Origin: Segnochrobactrum spirostomi
Lineage (GTDB): Bacteria; Pseudomonadota; Alphaproteobacteria; Rhizobiales; Segnochrobactraceae
Length of the DNA stretch: 64,000 bases
Direction of reading: 5' to 3'
Assembly (NCBI RefSeq): GCF_009600605.1
Contig: NZ_VWNA01000001.1
Coordinates: 2,156,501 to 2,220,500 of the forward strand
How positions within the stretch are numbered: position 1 is the stretch's first letter; every line of letters starts with the position of its first letter. Made by a program: the position numbers and the translations under genes. The notes under the pieces are model-generated. The model was not told the DNA's origin and did no database searches. It worked only from the letters and a program-made list of their open reading frames with translations. Shown piece by piece: positions 27,164 to 36,140 of this stretch.

Positions 27164-27829
27164 GTGGCTGAACGAAACGACGCCCTCGCCTCTCCGCTTC
27201 AGGTGATGGTCATTCCGGTGACGCCGATCGAGCAGAACGCCTCGATCGTGGCCTGTCGCGCCACCGGACGCGCCGCGGTCGTCGACCCGGGCGGCGACGT
27301 CGACGTGCTCCTTCAGGCGATCGAGCGGGCCGGTGCGACGGTCGAGAAAATTCTGCTGACCCACGGCCATTTCGACCATGCTGGCGGCGCCGCGGAACTC
27401 GCCGAGCGGCTCGGCGGCGTGCCGATCGAGGGGCCGACGGAGAAGGACCAGTTCCTGCTCGACAAGCTCGACACCGCCGGCGGGTCCTACGGCATTGCGG
27501 GTCTGCGACCGGTCAAGCCGGACCTCTACCTTGCCGAGGGCGACCGGATCGCGATCGGCGAGCTCGTCTTCGACGTCTATGCCTGCCCCGGCCACACCCC
27601 GGGCCATCTCGTCTATGTCGAGCACGGGGCGAAGTTCGTGCTCGCCGGCGACACGCTGTTTGCCGGGACCGTGGGCCGCACCGACTTCTCCTATGGCGAC
27701 GGGCCGCTTCTCGTCGCCGGCATCAAGCGGGTGCTGATGAGCCTCGGCGACGATTTCACCGTACTGCCGGGCCACGGCTCGGCGACCACCATCGGCCGCG
27801 AGCGCGTATCGAACCCCTATCTGCGCTGA
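27164..27829 (+). CDS. Metallo-beta-lactamase-fold hydrolase (glyoxalase II-like)
   Basis: The 221-aa protein has the zinc-binding THGHFDHAGG, then GHTPGHLVY, AGDTLFAGTVGRTDF and PGHGSATT. This is the short glyoxalase II-like pattern (GloC type), which hydrolyses lactoylglutathione or related thioesters. A GTG at 27164 is used as the start after a weak GGGAATGA; an ATG at 27206 would also give a complete fold. A GC-rich hairpin follows the stop, shared with the convergent oxidoreductase gene. Confidence 0.85.
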   Translation: MAERNDALASPLQVMVIPVTPIEQNASIVACRATGRAAVVDPGGDVDVLLQAIERAGATVEKILLTHGHFDHAGGAAELAERLGGVPIEGPTEKDQFLLDKLDTAGGSYGIAGLRPVKPDLYLAEGDRIAIGELVFDVYACPGHTPGHLVYVEHGAKFVLAGDTLFAGTVGRTDFSYGDGPLLVAGIKRVLMSLGDDFTVLPGHGSATTIGRERVSNPYLR

Positions 27830-27832
27830 GGC

Positions 27833-27851
27833 GGGGCGGTCGCGCCGCCCC
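27833..27851. terminator. GC hairpin between convergent genes
   Basis: GGGGCGG-TCGCG-CCGCCCC forms a 7-bp stem between the convergent stops at 27829 and 27863. It has no T-run on either side, so it may only slow polymerase or protect 3' ends. Confidence 0.4.
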
Positions 27852-27862
27852 ACGCCCGCCCG

Positions 27863-28993
27863 TCAGGCCGGGACTTTGAGCCACGCCTGGGCGCGCGACG
27901 ATTCGTAGGCGAGATCGACGAGCTTCTGGATCTCGAAGCCCTCGGCGAAATCCGGCCCGATCATCGGGCCACCGGCCACGGCCGCGAGGAAGTCGCGCAC
28001 CTCGATCGCCTTCAAGTCGTTGAAGCCGATCTGGTGGCCCGGCGCGACGCAGAAGGCGCCGTAATCGGGATGTTCCGGCCCCGCCATGATGGTGCGGAAG
28101 CCGCGCAGGCCCTTCGGGTCGTCGGCGCGGTAGAGCTTCAGCTCGTTGAAGCGCTCCTGGGTGAAGACGAGGCCGCCCTTCGAGCCGTAGATCTCGAAAT
28201 CGTGCTGCATCTTGCGGCCCGTGGCGATCCAGTTCGCTTCGAGGGAGCCTGTCGCGCCGTTGGCGAAGCGGACGAGAACGCGGGTCGCGTCGTCGACCTC
28301 CACCGCGCGGCTGCCGCCGCCGCCGAGCAGGGGACGCTCGTGCACCGCGATCACCGAATCGGCGATGAGCGATTCGATCGGGCCGACCAGATGGCGGGCG
28401 GTCGCGAAGATGTGGCTGCCGATGTCGGCGAGGGCACCGCCGCCGCCGGCCGGATCGAGCCGCCAGGTCCAGGGCGCGGCGGCGTCCGCCATGTAGTCCT
28501 CGGCGTGGATGCCGCGGAACGAGCGGATCTCGCCGATCTCGCCGCTTGCGATGATCTCCTTGGCGAGCGCCATCATCGGGTTCTTGAGATAATTGAAGCC
28601 GACTTGGGTGATCGTGCCGGCGGCGCGGGCGGCCTCGGTCATCTCCAGCGCCTCGGGCGCACGGGGGGCGAGCGGCTTCTCGCAATAGACGTGCTTGCCG
28701 GCGGCGATCGCGGCGATCGCCATCTCCCGGTGCAGCACGTTCGGCGTCGTGATGTCGATCACGTCGATCTCGGGATCGGTGAGCAGCGTCCGCCAATCAC
28801 CCGTGGCGCGGCGGAAGCCGAGGGACCGGCGCGCCCGCTCGGCGGCGGCCTCGTCGATGTCGGCCATCACCGCGAGATCGACCTCGAACGGCAGATCGAA
28901 CACCCGCGCGGCGGTCGCGAAGCCGAGCGCGTGTGCCTTGCCCATGAAGCCCGAGCCGATCAGGCCGATGCCGATGCGCTTCTTGTCACCCAA
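27863..28993 (-). CDS. Gfo/Idh/MocA-family NAD(P)-dependent oxidoreductase
   Basis: The 376-aa protein begins with a Rossmann motif (GLIGSGFMGKAHA) and has the dehydrogenase signature EKPLAPRAPEA with catalytic Lys in CEKP, followed by a C-terminal alpha/beta domain (GGGGALADIGSHIF). Such enzymes act on sugars, sugar acids or inositols; the genes around do not identify the substrate. The start is a TTG at 28993: GGAAGGAG lies six bases upstream and no Met in frame fits the fold. The frame runs to 29338 but without a ribosome binding site. Confidence 0.88.
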   Translation of the reverse strand: MGDKKRIGIGLIGSGFMGKAHALGFATAARVFDLPFEVDLAVMADIDEAAAERARRSLGFRRATGDWRTLLTDPEIDVIDITTPNVLHREMAIAAIAAGKHVYCEKPLAPRAPEALEMTEAARAAGTITQVGFNYLKNPMMALAKEIIASGEIGEIRSFRGIHAEDYMADAAAPWTWRLDPAGGGGALADIGSHIFATARHLVGPIESLIADSVIAVHERPLLGGGGSRAVEVDDATRVLVRFANGATGSLEANWIATGRKMQHDFEIYGSKGGLVFTQERFNELKLYRADDPKGLRGFRTIMAGPEHPDYGAFCVAPGHQIGFNDLKAIEVRDFLAAVAGGPMIGPDFAEGFEIQKLVDLAYESSRAQAWLKVPA

Positions 28994-29186
28994 GATGGTC
29001 TCCTTCCCAGACAGGCCCTTTTCGGTCTCGTACGGACCGATTCGCGGCGCAGAATGAGTCGGCGCGCGACCGCGCGCCAGCACAAAAATGGGAAGGGCGC
29101 GCCGCGCGATCGGGCGAAGGGGCCGCGGTTGCCGCCCGCCCTCGGCGTGCCTATGGTGGCGGCTCGCGTCTCGCCGCCGGCTTTCC

Positions 29187-29969
29187 ATGTCCCATTTTCT
29201 TCTGAGCCTGCCGGCCGCGCCGGCGATCCTGATCGCCGCGGCCGTCGCGGCGATCGCCGTCGGCCTTTCGAAGGGCGGGTTGCCCGTGGTCGGCATGCTC
29301 GGCGTGCCGGTGCTGGCGCTGACGATGCCGCCCTTCACCGCGGCGGCCCTGCTGCTGCCGATCTATGTGCTCACCGACTGGTTCGGGCTGTGGATCTACC
29401 GGCACCGGTTCGACCGGCGCAATCTCGCCATCCTGATCCCGGCCTCGATCGCCGGCGTCGGGGTCGGCTGGGCGACCGCTTCGATGGTGTCGGAACGCTG
29501 GGTCACCCTCGCGATCGGCCTCTTGGGCCTCGCATATTGTGCGGACGCGTGGCGCAAGGAGATCGGGCGGCGGCGCGGCCGCGAGACCCCGCCGCGTCCG
29601 GCCGACGTGCCGCGCGGTATCTTCTGGGGGCTCGTCACCGGGTTCACGAGCTTCGTCTCCCATTCCGGCGGGCCGCCGTTCCAGATCTACGTGCTGCCGC
29701 AGAAGCTCGACAAGCTCGCCTTCGCCGGCACCGCGACGATCCTGTTCGCGATCGTCAACGCGGTGAAGCTGGTGCCCTATTGGGTCCTCGGCCAGCTTTC
29801 CTTCGCCAACTTGGAAGTCGCGGCCGTGCTGGTTCCGTTCGGCATCGTCGGCACGTTCGCCGGGGCCAAGCTGGTGCGGGTGCTGCCCCAGGCGACTTTC
29901 TTCCGCCTGGTCGAACTGGCACTGTTTCTGGTGTCCGCGAAGCTCGTCTGGGATTCCGCGATCGGATGA
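29187..29969 (+). CDS. TauE/SafE-type sulfite exporter-like membrane protein
   Basis: The 260-aa protein is an integral membrane protein with about eight hydrophobic segments arranged as two repeats. It has the TauE/SafE (PF01925) pattern, with VGLSKGGLPVVGMLGVP in the first repeat and GFTSFVSHSGGPPFQIY in the second. Members are proposed to export sulfite, sulfoacetate or similar anions and are mostly not biochemically defined. The ATG at 29187 begins the first membrane segment. A 7-bp hairpin at 29981-30004 follows the stop without a T-run. Confidence 0.85.
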   Translation: MSHFLLSLPAAPAILIAAAVAAIAVGLSKGGLPVVGMLGVPVLALTMPPFTAAALLLPIYVLTDWFGLWIYRHRFDRRNLAILIPASIAGVGVGWATASMVSERWVTLAIGLLGLAYCADAWRKEIGRRRGRETPPRPADVPRGIFWGLVTGFTSFVSHSGGPPFQIYVLPQKLDKLAFAGTATILFAIVNAVKLVPYWVLGQLSFANLEVAAVLVPFGIVGTFAGAKLVRVLPQATFFRLVELALFLVSAKLVWDSAIG

Positions 29970-30310
29970 AGACGCGCGAAAGCCGCCCGGAAATACAGGC
30001 GGCTGCCAAATTTCGCCGAGACCGAGTCTCGCGGCGATCAGGTTGTTCGTAAATTTTGGAAGGGAAAGGGCCGTTATCCCGAAGAGAAGACCGTCATCAT
30101 ATGCGGTCTCCTCCTCGGGCGGTCTGGTGTTGCCTTGAGATCGCTCGTCTGGCGATCGGCCTATCGGCCCAAGCGGAGTACATCCGTCCGTCCCGGTTCG
30201 GTCGCAAGCGTGACGTTCGCGCAACCGCCGTGGCCAGCAACGACCATGAAGAGCTATATGGGGCGCCGCGCGCCGGCGACAAGGGGCGGCGCGCGTCTTT
30301 TTCTCCGGGC
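29970..30310. other. Gap with hairpins, no protein gene seen
   Basis: No supported protein gene lies here. It contains hairpins at 29981-30004 (AGCCGCC/GGCGGCT) and about 30085-30110 (AGACCG/CGGTCT), and a strong plus-strand terminator at 30267-30302 that has no gene directly before it. The stretch could be a long 3' leader-trailer of the exporter gene or encode a small RNA. Confidence 0.45.
30267..30302 (+). terminator. Orphan rho-independent terminator
   Basis: CGCGCGCC at 30267-30274 pairs with GGCGCGCG at 30288-30295 and is followed by TCTTTTT. The orientation is plus, while the nearest plus-strand gene ends almost 300 bp earlier, and the flanking manC gene is on the minus strand. Confidence 0.65.
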
Positions 30311-31732
30311 TCAGGAGCGGTTGTAGATGTCCTCGAGGCGGACGATGTCATCCTCGCCGAGATAGGAGCCGGTCTGGACCTCGATGAGCTCGAGCGGGAT
30401 GCGGCCCGGATTGGCGAGCCGATGGAGCTCGCCGAGGGGAATATAGGTCGACTGGTTCTCGTGGAGCTCGAACACACGCTCGCCGACCGTCACCTCGGCG
30501 GTGCCGTGAACGACGATCCAGTGCTCGGCGCGGTGGTGATGCTTCTGCAGCGACAGCCGCGCCCCCGGATCGACCACGATCTTCTTGACCCGGAAGCGGC
30601 TGCCGAGCAGCGCGGTCTGGTAGGTGCCCCACGGGCGATAGTTCTTGATGTGCTCGGCCGCTTCGCTTCGCTGCTCGGCCTTGAGCGTGGCGACGAGCGC
30701 CTTGACGTCCTCGCTGCGCGCGGACGGCATCACCAGCACGGCGTCCTCGGTGGCGATGACCGCGATGTCGTCGAGCCCGAGAGCGGTGACGAGCGGACCT
30801 TCCGAGTGGATGTAGGAGTTGCGGCTGTCGACCAATTTCGCCGGGCCGCGGATGACGTTGCCGTCCTCGTTCGCCGTGCCGATCTCTTTCAGAGCCTTCC
30901 AGGAGCCGACGTCGGACCACGGGAAGCGGCCCTCGACGACGGCCGCGGCGTGGGTGTGCTCCATCACCGCATAATCGATCGAGAGCGCCGGCGTGCGCTC
31001 GAACGCCGCCTTTTCGAGGCGGATGAAGTCGTGGTCGACCTTGCGGCCCTCGACGGCCTCGCGCACCGCGCTCGCGATGGTCGGCTGGAACCGCTCCACC
31101 TCGGCGGCGAGCAGTGCGGCCGGGAACAGGAAGTTCCCCGAGTTCCAGAGATAGCCTTCGCTGAGATAACGCTCGGCGGTCTCCTCGTTCGGCTTCTCGA
31201 CGAAGGCCTCGACCTTCCAGGCGCCGGTGCCGAGCGCCGCGCCGCGGCGGATGTAGCCGTAGCTGGTGCGCGGTCCCGTCGGCTCGATGCCGAACGTGAC
31301 GATCGCGCCCTTTTCCGCCGCCGCGGCGGCGACGCGGCAGGCCTCGTGGAAGGCCGGCTCGTCGCCGATGACATGATCGGCGGCGAGCGCCAGGATCAGG
31401 CAATCCTCGCCATATTCTGCCTGCGCGACGAGGGTGGCGGCGAGCAGCGCGGCGGCGGAATCACGTCGCGCCGGCTCCAGGATGACGCGCGGACGAATGC
31501 CGATATCGGTCGCCTGGCGCAGCGCGAAGAAGCGCAGATCGTCGCTCGTCACCACGATGGGCGCCGCGAACTGGTCGCCCTGCTTCACCCGCGTCAGCGT
31601 GTCCTGATAGAGGCTGCGGTCCGAGGCGAGCGCGATGAACTGCTTCGGCAGCGTGTCGCGCGAGATCGGCCAGAGCCGCGTGCCGGATCCACCGGCCAGG
31701 ATGACGGGAACAATCACGCCGGGAAACGACAT
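30311..31732 (-). CDS. manC: Mannose-1-phosphate guanylyltransferase/mannose-6-phosphate isomerase
   Basis: The 473-aa bifunctional enzyme makes GDP-mannose. The N-terminal guanylyltransferase has GGSGTRLWP at 14-22, PKQF just after, and FVEKPN with the acceptor WNSGNF. The C-terminal cupin is the type II phosphomannose isomerase, with the metal ligands in LQKHHHRAEHW and the HENQSTYIP strand. GDP-mannose feeds surface polysaccharide, but no other polysaccharide gene lies in this window. It follows the helicase gene by 36 bp on the same strand and could be cotranscribed with it. The symbol follows AlgA/XanB/ManC family usage. Confidence 0.92.
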   Translation of the reverse strand: MSFPGVIVPVILAGGSGTRLWPISRDTLPKQFIALASDRSLYQDTLTRVKQGDQFAAPIVVTSDDLRFFALRQATDIGIRPRVILEPARRDSAAALLAATLVAQAEYGEDCLILALAADHVIGDEPAFHEACRVAAAAAEKGAIVTFGIEPTGPRTSYGYIRRGAALGTGAWKVEAFVEKPNEETAERYLSEGYLWNSGNFLFPAALLAAEVERFQPTIASAVREAVEGRKVDHDFIRLEKAAFERTPALSIDYAVMEHTHAAAVVEGRFPWSDVGSWKALKEIGTANEDGNVIRGPAKLVDSRNSYIHSEGPLVTALGLDDIAVIATEDAVLVMPSARSEDVKALVATLKAEQRSEAAEHIKNYRPWGTYQTALLGSRFRVKKIVVDPGARLSLQKHHHRAEHWIVVHGTAEVTVGERVFELHENQSTYIPLGELHRLANPGRIPLELIEVQTGSYLGEDDIVRLEDIYNRS

Positions 31733-31768
31733 CGTCTTTTCTCTTATCTACTCAATAAAATCGCGAAA

Positions 31769-34700
31769 TCAGCGGCCGCGCCGCTCGAGATCCGCCTTGA
31801 GGGCGGCGAGCGCCGCGAACGGCGAGTTGGGATCGATCGGCTTGTCGGCGCGCGGCCGGTCCTGGCGGTTGCGATCCTGGAAAGACCGATCCTGGTTCGA
31901 ACGGTTCTGACGCTCGTCCCGGCCGCCCTGCGGACGGTCCCCCTGAGGGCGGTCGCCGCGTTCGGCGTTGCGGTCGCGCCGATCGTCCCGGCGCGGCGGA
32001 CGTCCGCCCTCGCCGCGCGACTCCTGGTTTGCCGGGCGTTCGCGGCGCTGGCCGTGGGGCGCGCCCTGACCGCCTTCGCCGCCGGCACGCCGGTCCTGCC
32101 GCGGGCCGTCGGCGCGGGCTTGGTCCGGACGACCACCGTCTTGCCGGCCGCCCTCCTGCCGACCACCCTCTGGGCGCGGCCGGTCGTAGCGGCGGGCTTG
32201 ACCATCCCGTCCGCGCTCGCCTTCGGCACGGCGCGGCGGATGACGGCGTCCGCCTTCGCCCTGGCGCCGGTCGCCCCGTCCGCCGGGACGCCACACTTCG
32301 ACGAGTTCCGGTTCCGCCGGCGCCGCGGCGCCATCGTCGGAAGCCGGTTCGGCTGCGGCGTCTGCCACATCCGCCTGCGCCGCCTCGATCTCGGAGGGCT
32401 CTTCGGCCGCCGTCGGCGCTTCGGCGTCGGCCGCGGGCGCGGCCTCCGGGGCCGCGGTCTCGGTCGCGGCCGTCTCTTCGGCCGCCACGCCCTCGGGTGC
32501 GGCCTCGTCCGCCGCCACCGCGTCGGCATCGCTCACCGACGCAACCGATTCGGTCGCGTCGACGGTCGCAACGTCGGTCTCGCTCGCCGCGTCCTCGGCG
32601 GCCTCCGCAGGTGCCGGGGCCGCTTCGGCGCTCGGCGTCTCCGCCACGAGCGCCTCAACCGGCTTCGCCGGCGCCGGGCGGCGCTCCATACGATAGCCGA
32701 GGCCCTTTAGGATCGAGGCGAAATCTTCGCCCGAGCAGCCGACGAGCGACGTCATCCGCACGGTGGGCATGAAGCCGCCGCCGGTCGGATAGGCGCCCTC
32801 GGGCGGCGTGCCGCTTTCGGGACCCGGCCGCCAGGCGAGGATCGGGCGGATGATGTCGGCGAGCCGCTCCAGGATGTCGATGCGCACGGCGCGGCCGCCG
32901 CAGGCCTTGAAGCCGCAGACGCGGTAGAGATCGACCGGCACCGCCGGATCGACCGGAATGGACGTGCGCCCCGACGCCGAGAGCTGCGGCACCTCGATGA
33001 GGCCCGGCACGTCGAAATCGGCGTTCTTGAGCGCCCACAGGGTCGCGAGCAGGCGGCCCGGCGCCGGCTTCAGGAGCGCCGGCACGAACAGATGATAGGC
33101 GCCGAAGCGGACGCCGTATTTGCGCAGCACGGCGCGGTCGTTCTGGTCGAGCGCCTTGGCGTCCTCGCTGACGAGCGGGCGCTCCAGGACGCCGAGATGC
33201 TCGACGATGCGATAGGCGATGCCGCGGGCGAGGCCGGTGAGATCGGGGGCCTCGAGCAGATCGAACAGCGGCTTCAGAATGGTGCCGAGGTGGCTCGCGA
33301 TCCAGGTGCGTACCCTGACATCGACCAATTCGCGGCCGGGGCCGGTGAGGTGCTCATCGGCGAGCAGCACGAAGCCCGGCTTCAGCGCGTCCTCGGAGGC
33401 GATGAGCTTGGCGATGGCCTCGCCCTGCCAGCGCACGGCGCCATCGGCGGCGAGCACGAAGTCGCCGTCGCCGGCGCGGCCGACGCGCTCCGCCCGCCGC
33501 TCGATTTCGCCGGCCAGCGCCTTGGCGGCGGCGGCGCGCAGGGCCTTGCCGTCGGGTCCCTCCCCGCCGGCCGCCGGCACGAAGCGGAAGCCGTGGAGAT
33601 GGCCGACGTGCTGGCCTTCAACCGTCACGTCGCCGGTCGCGGTGATTTCCGCATCGAGCATCGCATTCTCTCTCAAGCGTCGCATCAGCACGCTGGTCCG
33701 CCGATCGACGAAGCGCTGGGTAAGCCGCTCGTGCAAGGCGTCGGACAGCCGATCCTCCACATCGCGGGTGATGCCGCGCCAGTGGTCCGGATCGGAGAGC
33801 CAATCTCCACGGTTTGCGACATAAGTCCAGGTTCTAATGTGGGCGATCCGGTTCGATAGGGTGTCGATGTCACCGTCGGTGCGGTCGGCGAAGGCGACTT
33901 GCCGCGAAAACCAGTCGTCGGAGACCCAGCCGTCGCGGATCAGGTAGCCGTAGAGCGCCAGAATCAGGTCGGCGTGGTTGGCCGGCGCGATCTTGCGATA
34001 ATCGGGTACCTGACAGACTTCCCACAGCCGTTCGACCCGGGCGGGCGAGCCGGCGAGGTCGCGGATTTCGGGGTCGCGCATGGCGAAATCGAGCGACACG
34101 ACGTCGTCGCCCGGCGGCGCCCGCGTCAGCCCCTCTTCCCGTGGCGGCTCGTCGAGCGATTGGCGCAACGCGGTGAGCGAGGCGAAATCGAGCGCCGAAC
34201 TGCGCCATTGCAGCACCCTGACCGGCGCGAACCGGTGGGATTCGAGCTCCTTGACGAGCTCGTCGTCGAACGGATCGGCCCGGCCGGTGACGCCGAAGGT
34301 GCCGTCGCGGGTGTGGCGCCCGGCGCGCCCGGCGATCTGGCCGATCTCGGCCGGATTGAGCAGGCGGTACTGATATCCGTCGAACTTCCGGTTGGAGGCG
34401 AACGCGACGTGATCGACGTCGAGATTGAGCCCCATGCCGATGGCGTCGGTGGCGACCAGGAAGTCGACGTCGCCCGCCTGGAACAAATCGACCTGGGCGT
34501 TGCGGGTGCGCGGGCTGAGCGAGCCGAGCACCACGGCCGCGCCGCCGCGCTGGCGGCGGATCAGCTCGGCGATGGCGTAGACCTCGCCGGCCGAGAAGGC
34601 GACGATCGCTGAGCGCAGCGGCAGACGGGTGATCTTCTTCTGCCCCGAATAGGTGAGCACCGACATCCGCGGCCGGGTGACCACGTTGATGCCGGGGATG

Positions 34701-35140
34701 AGCTTTTCGAGCAGCGGACGGACGGTGGTGGCGCCGAGCAGCAGCGTCTCGTCGCGGCCGCGCAGCGACAGGATGCGGTCGGTGAAGACCCGGCCGCGTT
34801 CAAGGTCGCCGGCGAGCTGCACCTCGTCGATGGCGACGAACGAGACGTCGGTCGTGTCCGGCATCGCCTCCACGGTGCAGACGAAGAAGCGCGGCGACGG
34901 CGGCAGCACTTTCTCTTCGCCGGTGATGAGGGCGACGGCGTTGGCGCCGACCCGCTCGGCGACCCGCGTATAGACCTCGCGCGCGAGGAGGCGCAGCGGC
35001 AGGCCGATCAACCCGCTCGGGTGGGCGAGCATCCGCTCGATCGCCAGATGCGTCTTGCCCGTATTGGTCGGACCGAGGACGGCGGTGACCGTGCGGGCGC
35101 GGATCTGGGGCGGCAGCGGCAGCCTGGGAGAAACAGCCAT
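31769..35140 (-). CDS. Suv3-like DExH-box RNA helicase with long disordered tail
   Basis: The 1123-aa protein is a superfamily 2 helicase of the mitochondrial Suv3/SUPV3L1 type. The core has Walker A GPTNTGKT at 23-30, DEVQ at 105-108, the ATTVRP motif III and the motif VI region QIAGRAGRH. About 800 residues of conserved alphaproteobacterial sequence follow. The tail from about residue 820 is an acidic Ala/Glu-rich stretch and then a basic Arg/Gly/Asp/Gln-rich stretch with many RPQG-, DRR- and RNQD-type repeats, likely disordered and RNA-binding. The start at 35140 puts the P-loop at the N-terminus; the frame to 35242 lacks a ribosome binding site. It probably works in RNA decay. Confidence 0.9.
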   Translation of the reverse strand: MAVSPRLPLPPQIRARTVTAVLGPTNTGKTHLAIERMLAHPSGLIGLPLRLLAREVYTRVAERVGANAVALITGEEKVLPPSPRFFVCTVEAMPDTTDVSFVAIDEVQLAGDLERGRVFTDRILSLRGRDETLLLGATTVRPLLEKLIPGINVVTRPRMSVLTYSGQKKITRLPLRSAIVAFSAGEVYAIAELIRRQRGGAAVVLGSLSPRTRNAQVDLFQAGDVDFLVATDAIGMGLNLDVDHVAFASNRKFDGYQYRLLNPAEIGQIAGRAGRHTRDGTFGVTGRADPFDDELVKELESHRFAPVRVLQWRSSALDFASLTALRQSLDEPPREEGLTRAPPGDDVVSLDFAMRDPEIRDLAGSPARVERLWEVCQVPDYRKIAPANHADLILALYGYLIRDGWVSDDWFSRQVAFADRTDGDIDTLSNRIAHIRTWTYVANRGDWLSDPDHWRGITRDVEDRLSDALHERLTQRFVDRRTSVLMRRLRENAMLDAEITATGDVTVEGQHVGHLHGFRFVPAAGGEGPDGKALRAAAAKALAGEIERRAERVGRAGDGDFVLAADGAVRWQGEAIAKLIASEDALKPGFVLLADEHLTGPGRELVDVRVRTWIASHLGTILKPLFDLLEAPDLTGLARGIAYRIVEHLGVLERPLVSEDAKALDQNDRAVLRKYGVRFGAYHLFVPALLKPAPGRLLATLWALKNADFDVPGLIEVPQLSASGRTSIPVDPAVPVDLYRVCGFKACGGRAVRIDILERLADIIRPILAWRPGPESGTPPEGAYPTGGGFMPTVRMTSLVGCSGEDFASILKGLGYRMERRPAPAKPVEALVAETPSAEAAPAPAEAAEDAASETDVATVDATESVASVSDADAVAADEAAPEGVAAEETAATETAAPEAAPAADAEAPTAAEEPSEIEAAQADVADAAAEPASDDGAAAPAEPELVEVWRPGGRGDRRQGEGGRRHPPRRAEGERGRDGQARRYDRPRPEGGRQEGGRQDGGRPDQARADGPRQDRRAGGEGGQGAPHGQRRERPANQESRGEGGRPPRRDDRRDRNAERGDRPQGDRPQGGRDERQNRSNQDRSFQDRNRQDRPRADKPIDPNSPFAALAALKADLERRGR

Positions 35141-35742
35141 TGCACTCTTCGTCAGGGGCGCCGGCGGCACCCGGGAGCAAGCGCGGAGAGGCTTAGCACA
35201 GCTCGCGCGGCGGCGCGCCACCGAATCGCGCCTCGCAACCACCGCTCGCGGCTTCGCGATGGTTGTGGAGAACGCAGGGGAACGAGTCTCGAACGAATCG
35301 GGCCCGAATCGATGACTCGGACAGAATCACGGTATGTTCTCTCGACATCTTGTGTCGGCAGGGCGGAGTGCCACGAAATCCTGAATCGCGGGACCAGCGG
35401 AAGGCCGGGACGGCCGGAGTCGGCGCTGGAGAACACGAGTCGCATCAACGACTTCGAGTCAAGCGATTCGAACGGGGCGAGAGGCGCGCCTTCGCGCCGG
35501 GGAAGAAATCGCGAACAGTGCGGGTACGAATCGGGAGAATCGAAAAGTTCTCATTTTGATCCTGGAAATTATCCACAGATCAGGCAGCGTCATGCACGTT
35601 ATTTTTGGGGATATACTTAGATTTAGCAGGAATTCTTTCACGAAGCGTTAAGTGGCGGAGCGCATCGGCGGCGGAAGGTCGGCATTCATCCGATGCATCG
35701 CCGATGATGCGTCGATCCGCCCGGCCGTTCCGTCGCACTTGC
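35141..35742. other. 600-bp gap with AT-rich segment and one DnaA-box match
   Basis: No gene is supported. Short frames exist on both strands without ribosome binding sites. The part from about 35550 to 35650 is much AT-richer than the surroundings and contains TTATCCACA (35569-35577), a perfect match to the DnaA box. The left end should hold the helicase promoter, since the helicase starts at 35140 on the minus strand. The right end lies behind the higA gene. Confidence 0.4.
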
Positions 35743-36075
35743 TCAGGGCGCCGCGCCGTTTGGATCGAGGCGCCGATCGGCGTACGGCGCCACGTCGATG
35801 TCGCCCGCCCGTTTGCGCGTCTCGGCGATGTCGTAGCTGTTCTGCATCCGCATCAGGGTCTCCATCGAGACGCCGAACGCCTTTTCGAGACGCAGCGCCA
35901 TCTCGGGGGAGAGGTTGGCGCGCTCGTTCAGGAGCGCCGACAAGGCGGCCCGGGTGACGCCGAGCACCTCGGCCGCGCGCGTCACCGTGAGCCCCAGCGC
36001 CTCGACGATCTCGCTCTTCACGAACCCGCCGGGATGGGCGGGGCTTTTGATGCGGATCCCTTGGGTCGAACCCAT
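35743..36075 (-). CDS. higA: HigA-family antitoxin (orphan)
   Basis: The 110-aa product is a HigA-type antitoxin: PAHPGGFVKSEIVEALGLTV, a Cro-like helix-turn-helix (AAEVLGVTRAALSALLNE), and the family signature LSPEMALRLEKAFGVSMETLMRMQ with a short tail. In intact systems HigA neutralises the mRNA interferase HigB, and the complex represses the operon by binding a palindrome upstream. Here GGAGAGG precedes the ATG and a 24-bp operator-like palindrome lies 66 bp upstream, but no intact higB is found on either side. It may be a retained antitoxin or only a regulator. Confidence 0.88.
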   Translation of the reverse strand: MGSTQGIRIKSPAHPGGFVKSEIVEALGLTVTRAAEVLGVTRAALSALLNERANLSPEMALRLEKAFGVSMETLMRMQNSYDIAETRKRAGDIDVAPYADRRLDPNGAAP

Positions 36076-36092
36076 GTAGGCCTCTCCACCAT

Positions 36093-36122
36093 TGCCTTAT
36101 GGACCACGCTCCGGACCTTCAT
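36093..36122 (-). pseudogene. higB: Possible N-terminal remnant of higB toxin
   Basis: Just upstream of higA, a small frame starts MKVRSVVHKA at 36122. This matches the usual N-terminus of HigB toxins of this family (typically MKVRxVVHKGLRRF). The frame then runs into higA and stops at about 36018 with no toxin-like sequence, so the rest of higB, about 90 residues, seems deleted between this segment and the higA ribosome binding site. The similarity covers only nine residues, so chance agreement cannot be excluded, but the position matches exactly. Confidence 0.5.
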
Positions 36123-36140
36123 GGCGCGTGATTGTTCTCT

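Noticed and set aside
27833-27851. Strong transcription terminator claim for the hairpin
   Set aside because: The stem is good but no T-run follows on either strand, so it is listed only with low confidence.
30056-32710. 884-aa open frame on the plus strand
   Set aside because: It lies antisense to manC and the helicase tail, has low-complexity Arg/Ala/Gly sequence and no ribosome binding site. Such frames are expected in GC-rich genes.
35560-35640. Possible replication origin around a DnaA box
   Set aside because: Only one perfect box and no cluster or origin-associated genes nearby.
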